A stretch of 64,000 bases of DNA from positions 233,501 through 297,500 of the forward strand of contig NZ_CP119968.1 in assembly GCF_032163395.1 (NCBI RefSeq), written 5' to 3'. Every line of letters begins with the position of its first letter. Positions within the stretch are counted from its first letter, which is position 1. The notes under the pieces were generated by a model that was not told the origin of the DNA, ran no database searches, and worked only from the letters and a program-made list of their open reading frames with translations. Below are positions 19,145 to 26,785 of the stretch, piece by piece. Source of the DNA: Gloeocapsopsis dulcis. GTDB taxonomy: Bacteria; Cyanobacteriota; Cyanobacteriia; Cyanobacteriales; Chroococcidiopsidaceae. The translations under genes and the position numbers were made by a program.

Positions 19145-20764
19145 TTATTGCAGCCTCACATCATTAAACACAGGTCGATTAAAAGGACCAATTTTAAAAC
19201 CTTGCACCTGCGATCGCGTCGCATAAACCCACAACGACCCTGGTGTGTACAGTGGAATGTGTACAGCATTTGTTAGCAAATATTCCATTACATCATTAAC
19301 CGCTTCTCTACGCTGTGTTGCGTCCACCGTCGTGCGCGTTCTCTCCAATAGGGCATCCAATTCCGGTGATTGGTAGCCACTATATGCGCCAGGGGAATGC
19401 CAAAGTTGATAGAGAATATCAGGATCGAACCATGCCCAATCCATCATGTCAAATGTACTAATGCCTGTAGTTCTTTCATTCTCTTGTTTGACGCGAGCAT
19501 TGAGTGTACCAATGTCCATCGTTTCGATTTTGGCATTACTACCTACTTGCGCCAATTGACTTTGAAAGACTTGTACCATGCGTTCGCGGTTGTCACCTGT
19601 GGAAGTCATGAGAATCACTTCCATTGGTTGATTTGCACCATAACTCATCTCCGCCAACAGTTGTCTTGCGCGATCGGGATTATGTTCGTAGCCATACTTT
19701 GCACAAAACTCTTGATCGTTACCAAAAACACCCCGACTAATCGGACAGCGTTCGCGTTCTACTAACCCTTCATCAAAAGCGACTCGCAGTGCAGCATCAA
19801 CATCAATCGCATGCGCAACAGCTTGACGCGCGCGGATATCATTAAACGGTGGACGGGAAACGGTAAACTCAAAGAAAAAGTTCTGTCCAGTATTTTCTGC
19901 GACGTGTAATTCCAAATTGGTATCACCGCGCACCGCATCCAAGTCATCGAGTGGTGGGTTAACAATGAGTTGTACTTCTCCCGTTTGTAAACCTGCAAGT
20001 CGGGTTTGGGCTTCAGGAATTTGCCTTACTACAAGCCTATTTAAATGAGGCGCACCTTCGTTTTGTACTGGGCGACCATAGCGAACGTAGTCTGGATTCT
20101 TATCCAACACAATTTCGTCGCCGCGTGTCCAACTCACAAGTTGCCATGGACCTGTACCAACTGCCCGCGAGACACCAAACTGATCGCCAAACTCCTGATT
20201 GCTGTTGCAAATCATACTTGCAAAAGGATCTGCCATAAAGGAGACAAAAGCAGCAAACGGCGATTGAAACCTAAATCGGACTGTTTGCGGATCGACAACA
20301 TCCACAGCTTCAATTGGTCCCCACGCCCCACGCGTTACACTAGGATTCTGGCTATCAATGGCGCGATCGGCAGTGTACTTTACGTCATTTGCATCAAACG
20401 GTGTACCGTCGTGACACGTAATTCCTTCATTGAGAACAAATGTAACTTCTCTGCCATCATCACTAACTTGCCACTCACTAGCAAGATTAGAGACAATCTC
20501 ACCGCTGTCATCAAATGCCAATAACGTGTCGTAAATCTGGTCAAAAATTTGCCACGATAGCGTTGTTGTTGTGCGATGCGGATCGAGGGAATCTACATCT
20601 CCATAACGTGCCCAGATTAATGTTCCTCCCTCAGTTGGTGTTGTACCTGGAGATGGACTAGTTGCAGTTTGCTGATTATTACCACAGGCACTAACTAAGA
20701 GTGCTGTTAATACTGCGCCTAATAGCGATCGCGTTCCCCTTCTCGATTTAAATTGCCAAAACAT
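19145..20764 (-). CDS. ABC transporter substrate-binding protein, family 5 (peptide/nickel type), lipoprotein
   Basis: A 539-residue solute-binding protein. The N-terminus has a basic start, a hydrophobic helix and the lipobox VSAC followed by GNNQQ, so it is anchored to the membrane by lipid on a Cys near residue 27. The family-5 features follow: TLIWARYGDVDSLDPHRT, FVLNEGITCHDGTPFDANDV, and NPDYVRYGRP. It delivers di- or oligopeptides, or a related ligand such as glutathione, to DppB/DppC; the ligand cannot be told from sequence. It is the first gene of the operon that ends in the broken ATPases. Confidence 0.88.
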   Translation of the reverse strand: MFWQFKSRRGTRSLLGAVLTALLVSACGNNQQTATSPSPGTTPTEGGTLIWARYGDVDSLDPHRTTTTLSWQIFDQIYDTLLAFDDSGEIVSNLASEWQVSDDGREVTFVLNEGITCHDGTPFDANDVKYTADRAIDSQNPSVTRGAWGPIEAVDVVDPQTVRFRFQSPFAAFVSFMADPFASMICNSNQEFGDQFGVSRAVGTGPWQLVSWTRGDEIVLDKNPDYVRYGRPVQNEGAPHLNRLVVRQIPEAQTRLAGLQTGEVQLIVNPPLDDLDAVRGDTNLELHVAENTGQNFFFEFTVSRPPFNDIRARQAVAHAIDVDAALRVAFDEGLVERERCPISRGVFGNDQEFCAKYGYEHNPDRARQLLAEMSYGANQPMEVILMTSTGDNRERMVQVFQSQLAQVGSNAKIETMDIGTLNARVKQENERTTGISTFDMMDWAWFDPDILYQLWHSPGAYSGYQSPELDALLERTRTTVDATQRREAVNDVMEYLLTNAVHIPLYTPGSLWVYATRSQVQGFKIGPFNRPVFNDVRLQ

Positions 20765-21214
20765 TAATTACCTTCAATCTCAACAGTGCCCTAAAAGTTA
20801 TAAAAGTGAAATGTCCGTCATTGCGAAATAAAACAAATGGTGATGTATAGTGAAAAACTGATTTAGTTATCACAAGATGATGAGCGTTGTGTGCAGCTTT
20901 TCAGGACTGAAAAATTAAATCTATACGCTTTTAGCTAAATAAAGTGTTGCTGAAAATGCTTTTGATGCTTTATTTCCACAAAAACTATGCTTGTTTGAAA
21001 AACTAGAGTTGTCTAAGTTTTTTCTCAGAAAAGCTAAGTAATGTCTCCTCCAAAGAGCTGCATGACATAGCTAATATTAAAGATGAGTTGTAATTTGAGA
21101 CACAAGAAAGTTTAGGTAAACCATCGCTGCGGCGATCACTTAACACATTCTCATCAAAACGTACTTGATGCGATCGCTGCACTGCTATATACCTAATAAT
21201 AAGGGTTTGAGAAA
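20765..21214. other. Intergenic region upstream of the peptide transporter operon
   Basis: No open frame or RNA gene is recognised in these 450 bases. It must contain the operon promoter (- strand). The right end, next to the tRNA fragment, reads TTTCTCAAACCC on the - strand just after the tRNA 3' end and would be the original downstream flank of the tRNA gene before the island entered. Confidence 0.4.
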
Positions 21215-21261
21215 TGGCTCAGGAGTGATTTGAACACTCGACCTTGGGCTTATGAGTCCCC
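21215..21261 (-). pseudogene. 3' half of a CAU tRNA (attachment-site remnant)
   Basis: On the - strand it reads GGGGACTCATAAGCCC (anticodon arm without its full 5' side), then AAGGTC, T-arm GAGTG-TTCAAAT-CACTC, acceptor CTGAGCC and A. D-arm and 5' acceptor are missing. The T-stem differs from the complete gene but is fully paired, so it comes from a working tRNA. Its acceptor strand pairs perfectly with the 5' strand GGCTCAG of the complete gene (7 of 7), whereas that gene's own 3' strand leaves a G-U pair. Confidence 0.8.
21239..21261. repeat. Left copy of the 23-bp tRNA-derived core (att-like)
   Basis: Identical to 31799-31821. It covers the anticodon loop, the 3' side of the anticodon stem, the variable loop and the first base of the T-stem. 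The sequence diverges on both sides, so the recombination crossover should lie inside it. Confidence 0.7.
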
Positions 21262-21376
21262 AAACAATCGTCATCAAACCTTTTCACGGCATAGATTAGA
21301 GAATTTATGCAGAAAAATTGCCTAAACTTTGACTAAAAGCAAAGAGAGATTCCGCCTCAAAATAGCGGTAAGTAAC

Positions 21377-21622
21377 TTATGCTGACGTACCAGCAGTCTG
21401 CTCAACAGATGGTACTTGAACATCTACGTATTGGCACAAGCTAGTAGGTTCAGGAATTACCTCGCCATGAAGCAGCATCCCCTCCAAATGAAACTCAATT
21501 GCCTCTTGTATCTGCTGTAATGTTTCCTCTACGGTTTGACCTGTTGCTACACATCCAGGTAGGTCAGGAACGTAAGCCCCGTAGTTACCCTCTGCTTTTT
21601 CAATCACGATTGCGTATTTCAT
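21377..21622 (-). CDS. hicB: HicB family antitoxin
   Basis: An 81-residue HicB with the partially degraded RNase-H-like fold: MKYAIVIEKAEGNYGAYVPD, LPGCVATGQTVEETL and the helix QQIQEAIEFHLEGM. HicB neutralises the HicA mRNA interferase by binding it, and often represses its own operon. The usual HicA gene should lie just upstream on the same strand; only a 3' remnant is there. The antitoxin now appears to be an orphan inside the island. Confidence 0.88.
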   Translation of the reverse strand: MKYAIVIEKAEGNYGAYVPDLPGCVATGQTVEETLQQIQEAIEFHLEGMLLHGEVIPEPTSLCQYVDVQVPSVEQTAGTSA

Positions 21623-21626
21623 AACT

Positions 21627-21716
21627 TCAACCTTTTAATCCAGCTTGTCTCAAGATACTGTTTAGCAGTCCAGGGGATAAATCATCAGATAGCTTTCCAG
21701 GTATCGTGTTTGCCCA
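21627..21716 (-). pseudogene. hicA toxin remnant, C-terminal end only
   Basis: Immediately upstream of hicB, the - strand reads WANTIPGKLSDD then LSPGLLNSILRQAGLKG and a TGA 4 bases before the hicB ATG. This matches the HicA C-terminus, where a helix of the form GTLxxILRQAGL is standard. The N-terminal half with the catalytic His is missing and a stop (TAG) occurs a few codons further upstream. The toxin is therefore inactive. Confidence 0.5.
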
Positions 21717-21912
21717 AGAGTTACTGAACTATGCAAGACGTTTGGATCGGGGTGAGAACACCAATAGTACTAGTAGTATAGATAACGTACATAATCAGAA
21801 AGCCTTAGATATGCTCAAGGAGACACTTAATTACCCAACTAACAGTTTTTGTAAAGGTAAAGCTATTATCAAGGAAGTAATATCAATTATGGAAAACGTA
21901 CAGAATCAGTAG
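21706..21912 (+). pseudogene. Unrecognised ORF fragment
   Basis: An open frame that ends FCKGKAIIKEVISIMENV and a TAG. The first codons overlap the hicA remnant on the other strand, so the true sequence probably begins at a junction near 21711-21720 and is the C-terminal end of a lost gene. The composition is hydrophilic with predicted helices. I do not recognise the family. Confidence 0.3.
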
Positions 21913-21934
21913 TTAAATTTGACGAGTATTTTTC

Positions 21935-21952
21935 CGACACCTTAAGGTGTCG
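21935..21952. terminator. Perfect 18-bp palindrome
   Basis: CGACACCTTAAGGTGTCG is self-complementary and sits 23 bases after the stop of the ORF fragment. It may be a terminator hairpin or the edge of a rearranged segment; there is no T-run after it on the + strand. Confidence 0.35.
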
Positions 21953-21985
21953 CCACAAAGGATCGCGCATACATACGCGCCATAG

Positions 21986-22105
21986 CCCTCTTCTGTCACT
22001 TGCCGCAATAAGTACGAAGGCAAAGCCAGCTATCCCAGCATGGAAGCGGCATTCCAGGATCTTGAAGCGGGGATTAAAGCCTATCTGGATAAGTGGGGAA
22101 TTTAA
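21986..22105 (+). pseudogene. Unrecognised C-terminal gene fragment
   Basis: After an in-frame TAG the frame is open for 39 codons and reads NKYEGKASYPSMEAAFQ followed by DLEAGIKAYLDKWGI and a stop. The amphipathic helical end looks like real protein, but no start codon or ribosome site is present. It may be the tail of a gene cut during island assembly. Family not recognised. Confidence 0.3.
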
Positions 22106-22307
22106 TTCAGAGGTCTGTAAGGTATTAAAGTCTTGCAAGTCCTGACTATGCTATCCTCTGATCGCACAGTGCAAACACCCTGACCCATGTCAGATGAGTT
22201 ACCTGACGATCCCTTCTTTGTTCAACTTTGCGAAGGCTATACAGAGGCAGAAACTGCCGAAATTCAACAGTATATGGAGGAATGGGCAGCAGGCACCTAC
22301 TGGTTTG

Positions 22308-22973
22308 TCAAGCTTTAATTGAGGGGTAGAGTCGATGCAGTTTGACCCGTGCATCGGCGGTGTTGAAGCGCCAATTAATCCAAGTCTGCTCATGATTGCG
22401 TTGCTCTTGCCAGGCAGCTACCTCAGTTTGCAACACGGCAAACTCTGGAATACGTCGATTCAAGCATTGACGTGCCAAAATGCTCAATTCTATCTCTGCC
22501 ATATTCAGCCAACTGCCATGCTTAGGAGTGTGACAAAACTCTAGGCGATTGAGAATACGCCGTGCCTCAGCAGGCTCAAACGCTTTGTACAAGGAGGAGG
22601 GAGAATGGGTATTAAGATTATCTTGCACCACTGTAATCAACAAGGCATCAGGATAATGGATATCTACTAAATCCCTGAGCAGATAAGCATAATCCACTGC
22701 TGTTCGACGTTTAGTAACTTTTAAATGTCGCCATCCTACTATCGGTTCACAAAGTATGAATAGATTCGCTGTACCGTTGCGTTCATACTTGTAATCCTGC
22801 CGCATGGGTTGTCTTTGTTTTACGGCAACTGGTTCAACAGTTTCTTTAACAAGTTGTTTGCTGGCTTCATCGAGACAGACAACGGGAAAGTCAGGATGAT
22901 AACATTGTTGATACACTTGTAGCACTGACTCCATCTGGCAAACAAACTCAGCATTTTGTTCAGGAGGAATCAC
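22308..22973 (-). CDS. IS630 transposase, DDE catalytic part
   Basis: A 221-codon frame with the DDE residues of the IS630 family: VVCLDEAS, VVQDNLNTH and WLNMAEIELS. It catalyses cut-and-paste transposition at TA sites. The frame extends upstream past its first possible start and reads ELQPWRQECWVIPPEQ, typical of the middle of a full transposase, so this part is normally made as a fusion with the HTH part by frameshifting near 23005-23010. Confidence 0.85.
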   Translation of the reverse strand: MIPPEQNAEFVCQMESVLQVYQQCYHPDFPVVCLDEASKQLVKETVEPVAVKQRQPMRQDYKYERNGTANLFILCEPIVGWRHLKVTKRRTAVDYAYLLRDLVDIHYPDALLITVVQDNLNTHSPSSLYKAFEPAEARRILNRLEFCHTPKHGSWLNMAEIELSILARQCLNRRIPEFAVLQTEVAAWQEQRNHEQTWINWRFNTADARVKLHRLYPSIKA

Positions 22974-23472
22974 CCAGCACTCCTGTCTCCAAGGCTGAAG
23001 TTCGTTTTTTAAGTGCTTGCCTCACCGTTTCATGACTTACTGACTCGACATAACCCAATTGCACCATTTGGTCCGCTAGTAGCCGCATTGTCCATCGGGC
23101 GCGACCGTTTGGAGCATCACTGCACACTAACGCAACTAAATGTGCTTCTTGTTCGCCATTTAAGCAGCGTTGCTTGCGGCCTCCACCTGGTTGCCGCACC
23201 AAGGAAGCTTTTAGACCGAACTCAACAAAGCGACGGCGCACCCGCTCTACCGTTGTCACTCCTACATCCAATGCTGCTGCTATGTCCTTGTCATGCCAAC
23301 TACCCCCTCGCTGATTGCTATCTGCTTTGAGTAGGATACGAGCGCGGGTGATCTGGTCAGCAGCATGTCGTCCTGTGGTGCTGAACTGCTCAAGTTCAGC
23401 ACGTTCTTCAACACTCAGGTCAACGATGTATTTCTTTACCATTGCAACTGCGGGAAATGCGTCATTCTTCAT
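22960..23472 (-). CDS. IS630 transposase, N-terminal HTH part
   Basis: A 170-codon frame. The usual family start MVKKYIVDLSVEERAEL begins at 23442, ten codons inside. Two helix-turn-helix motifs follow (DKDIAAALDVGVTTVERVRR and VSHETVRQALKKR). The frame ends out of register with the catalytic part. An A6 run at 23005-23010 (- strand), directly after QALKK, is where the two frames meet and is the likely slippage site. Confidence 0.8.
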   Translation of the reverse strand: MKNDAFPAVAMVKKYIVDLSVEERAELEQFSTTGRHAADQITRARILLKADSNQRGGSWHDKDIAAALDVGVTTVERVRRRFVEFGLKASLVRQPGGGRKQRCLNGEQEAHLVALVCSDAPNGRARWTMRLLADQMVQLGYVESVSHETVRQALKKRTSALETGVLGDSS

Positions 23473-23737
23473 TTTACCCGCTTACCCATTAGTTATTCCC
23501 TGACAAAACACTACATTAGCGTTGCCCATAGCATCCTTGACCATGCAACCCGAAAACAGATAGATCCGTTACGATATTTACGAAAGGCGCATACCTTCAA
23601 CAAAAAGCGTGCCCAACGAGTTCCCAAAACGGGCTACCGGGCAGATGGGTCTGCTGTGTATCGTAAAGGAAGTGAATACTTGATTGTGCATCTCGATCAA
23701 TTTGGTTCTGAGAAGATTGTGACCTACGGGGTAAATG

Positions 23738-24139
23738 ATGACTAATCTCACACCCAATCAACAGAACGCAGAACAAATAAGGCGCTGTATCAGTGATTTG
23801 CTCACCCAGATGACTGACGACTATCAGCAGACACAACCCGAACGACGTGAACTCACGGCTGCAACTCCCAAAACTGACGAAACCTTTAGCGTCCTTGAAG
23901 AATTAGAGTTATTAACCTCCGATCTACGTGGCTATGCCAGTCAGATGCAGGTGCGTGGTTGGATTGAAAATGAGCCTGCTGCGATCGCCCATTTACAGAC
24001 TCTGCGCCTGTTCAACATCCCTGCGATCGCCCAGTTCTATTTTGAGACCGATCAGCACTATCCAAAGCTAAAGGAATATGTGCGGCGACTCGATTATCTC
24101 CGCCTGCTTCTATTGGAATATTTGCAAGCTCATACCTAA
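23738..24139 (+). CDS. Hypothetical helical protein
   Basis: About 133 residues; two adjacent ATGs at 23735 and 23738 are possible. It overlaps the stop of the IS-interrupted small gene, so the pair was probably co-translated. The sequence is mostly amphipathic helix, with a Gln-rich N-terminus and a C-terminal YPKLKEYVRRLDYLRLLLL segment. No domain recognised. The IS insertion upstream may have cut it off from its promoter. Confidence 0.55.
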   Translation: MTNLTPNQQNAEQIRRCISDLLTQMTDDYQQTQPERRELTAATPKTDETFSVLEELELLTSDLRGYASQMQVRGWIENEPAAIAHLQTLRLFNIPAIAQFYFETDQHYPKLKEYVRRLDYLRLLLLEYLQAHT

Positions 24140-24256
24140 CCCGAATCTGCTTGAGCGAAATCCCTAATAGATGCGTTCTTCGCGCTCTGCGTCTCATTCT
24201 ACTTTTGCCATAACACAACCCCAATTCATTTCTGAACGGTACACCCAGATTAAACC

Positions 24257-24808
24257 TCAACGCCCCTCTGCCAGGTCAGCATAAATGAACGTTTCAACTC
24301 CCAACACGATTAGAAGTAGAAGCTCAACCCAGGACAAAATCGTCACACCTAAAGGAGGTTTGGGAACCAGGAACCAGAATGCTGCCAGAGCAATCACCCC
24401 CGAAAAGACAAACGTAATCTCGTCTACAATCAATTGCTGAATCTTTCGGCGCTTGCGGTGCTTGTCGTCACGGTGAGCAATCTCCCAACCAAACAGGGTC
24501 TCCAGATCAGTATAGCCAGTGTGTTCCTTCACTTTGTCAACCAGCTTGTAGCGAATGTAACTGCCGATCGCTGAAATCTTTTCATCGTTGACCACATAAG
24601 TCCAGCCCAGAATCAGGCACACCCAGGGAACCACCAGTAAAGCGTAGTAATTGGATGGATTGGAAACAGCAAACGAGACAACTGTTCCGAATAAGCCCAG
24701 TGTCACGTAAAGCAGGTTATCCCGAAAGCCAATCCGCTGAGCCTGCTCTGACTTCAGCTTGTCATATTCCTTAAAGAAAATTTCAAGAATTTCGTCTTTA
24801 TCGCTCAT
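24257..24808 (-). CDS. Four-helix integral membrane protein, family uncharacterised
   Basis: A 183-residue protein. The N-terminal 30 residues are an amphipathic, charged helix (EILEIFFKEYDKLKSEQAQR), then two membrane helices (LYVTLGLFGTVVSFAV and LLVVPWVCLILGWTYVV), a ~70-residue cytosolic loop with GYTDLETLFGWEIAHRDD, and two more helices. The 2+2 helix layout is shared by membrane effectors of some prokaryotic conflict systems, but I cannot name the family. It is divergent from the PNP-GUN4 gene across 146 bases, so the two may share control. Confidence 0.6.
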   Translation of the reverse strand: MSDKDEILEIFFKEYDKLKSEQAQRIGFRDNLLYVTLGLFGTVVSFAVSNPSNYYALLVVPWVCLILGWTYVVNDEKISAIGSYIRYKLVDKVKEHTGYTDLETLFGWEIAHRDDKHRKRRKIQQLIVDEITFVFSGVIALAAFWFLVPKPPLGVTILSWVELLLLIVLGVETFIYADLAEGR

Positions 24809-24954
24809 GGCTAATTCCCAGTTCCTCGAACCCTGTATTTATTGTGATGGATGAGAAACCATTCCTCAGCAAGCGAAAGAAATTCTCTAGACTTAGGTAA
24901 ACCCAGATTAAATGCCAAAATAGTGAATATTCAGGTTAGTTGAAGGGTTAGCCT

Positions 24955-26763
24955 ATGCCTCGCGCAGTAATATTGACTGCTCTTCCTGTTGAATATCTGG
25001 CTGTCCGTACTCACTTAACGGATCTTCAGGAGGAGATGCATCCCCAGGGAACAATTTACGAGCGGGGGAAATTTGTTGCAAACGGACAGGTGTGGGAAGT
25101 CGGTATTGCTGAGGTTGGGGCTGGCAATGCGGGGGCAGATGTCGAAGCGGAACGGGCGAGCGCCTATTTCAAGCCCGATATCCTTTTCTTTGTAGGTATT
25201 GCTGGGGGGATCAAAGATGTTGCGATCGGCGATGTAGTAGCAGCAACGAAGGTTTATGGCTATGAGTCAGGGAAAGTAGGAGACCAATTCTTTACCCGCC
25301 CTGCCTTAGGACAGTCAGCATACACACTGGTGCAGAGAGCTAGATCGGAGGCGAGAAAAGCAGAATGGTTACAACGGCTATCTACTAGTTCGGTTTTGCA
25401 GCCTCGTGTCTTTGTGGCTCCTATTGCTGCCGGGGAGAAGGTTGTTGCGTCCAGGCAATCAGATGTTTTCAACTTGATTAGGGCAAGTTATAACGATGCG
25501 ATCGCCGTCGAGATGGAAGGGTTTGGCTTCCTGAGTGCAGTCTTTGCCTACCCCAATATCAAGGCGATCGTGATTCGTGGAATTTCAGACTTAATTGAGA
25601 GCAAAAACGACGATTCCCCAGAATCTGGTCAAGAACCCGAACAGATTCGGCAAGAAAAGGCTTCTCATCATGCCAGTGCTTTTGCTTTTGAGATTTTGGC
25701 AAGGTTTTGTCTTGACCAATCATCATTAATAACTCCTAAAAATATACATAAACAAGATATTGATATATCCAAACCAAAATCTGACAAGAAAAATTCTATC
25801 AATGAGTACCGTCAGCGATTCGAGGAATACACCTCTGATGGAGTAATCTCCCCTATCGAATCAGTTATATTGCAGGATTTACAAACGAAGCTAGAATTAA
25901 CCGAGTCGGAAGTTTGTGTAGTCCAAGATGAAGTTTTAGCACCCCATAAGAGATATCAGGAAAATCTAGACCAATACGAGAAACACATTATTAAATTGGT
26001 CACTGAACAAGGATATCCATTAAAGATAGAAACTTTAGTTGAGTTGAAGAAACTGAAAGACTACTTGCAACTTAAATCAAACGATGTTATTTCCCTTCAA
26101 GAAACTGTCAGACTTAAAAGTCTTAGAAGAGGAGGCATTGACTATACTAAGCTTCATGAACTCCTTGTTAAAGAGGAATGGGAAGAAGCAGATCGGGAAA
26201 CGTGGAATATATTATGTCAAGTTGCTGGCAAGCAAAAAGAAGGTCTTTTAGATAGGAAAGATATAGAAAAAATCTCCTGTGAAGAGTTACAGGTTATTGA
26301 TCGTCTTTGGCTAAGGTTAAGTGAGGGAAGGTTAGGATTTACTGTTCAAAAGAAGATATACCAGGAGCTAAATGAAATAGAAACGGAGTTGGAAAGAATA
26401 AAGGAGTTTGGTAGACGAGTAAATTGGCTCAAAAGACGCTCTTTTACGTGGTTTAATAATTTGAAGAAACTAACAAGCTCTAACGGGAACTACAGGGAAA
26501 TAAATGTAAGTTCAGATGATCTCCCTATAGGATTCCTTCCAATATGCATTTGGTGGAATTTAGGGACAAAAGATTTTGAAGAATGGAGGGAGAAAGTTGC
26601 AGTAGAATGCGAAACAAATACAGAAATGTATCGTAAAAGAATATTGGATGCTAGAGATTGGTTAAGAAGAGAGGAGCCAAGGATAAAGCAAAAAGAAAGA
26701 GAGGGAGAAAGAGTATGGGAAGGGGTAACACTTTTTGAACGTTTAGAAAATTGTGAGATTTAA
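24955..26763 (+). CDS. PNP (nucleoside phosphorylase) - helical - GUN4 domain protein
   Basis: A 602-residue multidomain protein. Residues ~1-250 are a nucleoside phosphorylase/MTAN-like domain: VEVGAGNAG-type loop, GIAGGIKDVAIGD, AVEMEGFGF (E186, M187, E188) and RGISDL (D212); E13 fits the third catalytic acid, so it looks active. Residues ~285-385 are a helical module (YTSDGVISPIE, DEVLAPHKRYQENLDQYE). Residues ~396-545 are a GUN4 domain: DYTKLHELLVKEEWEEAD, VIDRLWLRLSEGRLGF. GUN4 binds porphyrins in chlorophyll synthesis; in such fusions its ligand is unknown. Base composition drops sharply after the PNP part. It precedes a second PNP gene by 22 bases. Confidence 0.85.
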   Translation: MPRAVILTALPVEYLAVRTHLTDLQEEMHPQGTIYERGKFVANGQVWEVGIAEVGAGNAGADVEAERASAYFKPDILFFVGIAGGIKDVAIGDVVAATKVYGYESGKVGDQFFTRPALGQSAYTLVQRARSEARKAEWLQRLSTSSVLQPRVFVAPIAAGEKVVASRQSDVFNLIRASYNDAIAVEMEGFGFLSAVFAYPNIKAIVIRGISDLIESKNDDSPESGQEPEQIRQEKASHHASAFAFEILARFCLDQSSLITPKNIHKQDIDISKPKSDKKNSINEYRQRFEEYTSDGVISPIESVILQDLQTKLELTESEVCVVQDEVLAPHKRYQENLDQYEKHIIKLVTEQGYPLKIETLVELKKLKDYLQLKSNDVISLQETVRLKSLRRGGIDYTKLHELLVKEEWEEADRETWNILCQVAGKQKEGLLDRKDIEKISCEELQVIDRLWLRLSEGRLGFTVQKKIYQELNEIETELERIKEFGRRVNWLKRRSFTWFNNLKKLTSSNGNYREINVSSDDLPIGFLPICIWWNLGTKDFEEWREKVAVECETNTEMYRKRILDARDWLRREEPRIKQKEREGERVWEGVTLFERLENCEI

Positions 26764-26785
26764 TACATGATACAGGTATTTGCGA

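Larger units (their letters stand above)
22300..23511 (-). mobile_element. IS630-family insertion sequence, 1212 bp
   Basis: The element is flanked by TA dinucleotides at 22298-22299 and 23512-23513, the expected target duplication of IS630/Tc1-type elements. The terminal sequences CTGGTTTGTCA (left) and GTGTTTTGTCA (right, reverse complement) are imperfect inverted repeats, with further weaker matches inward. It carries a two-frame transposase on the - strand. Confidence 0.8.
22187..23745 (+). pseudogene. Small hypothetical gene interrupted by IS630
   Basis: The 5' part (22187-22299) starts MSDELPDDPFFVQLCEGY and runs to the TA at 22298-22299. The 3' part (23514-23745) continues ISVAHSILDHATRKQ and ends EKIVTYGVNDD. 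Removing the IS with one TA copy joins the two parts exactly in frame to give 114 residues. The protein has an acidic N-terminus, a basic middle (HTFNKKRAQRVPKTG) and a beta-rich end with GSAVYRKGSEYLIV. Family not recognised. The next ORF overlaps its stop by a few bases, so they were one operon. Confidence 0.75.
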
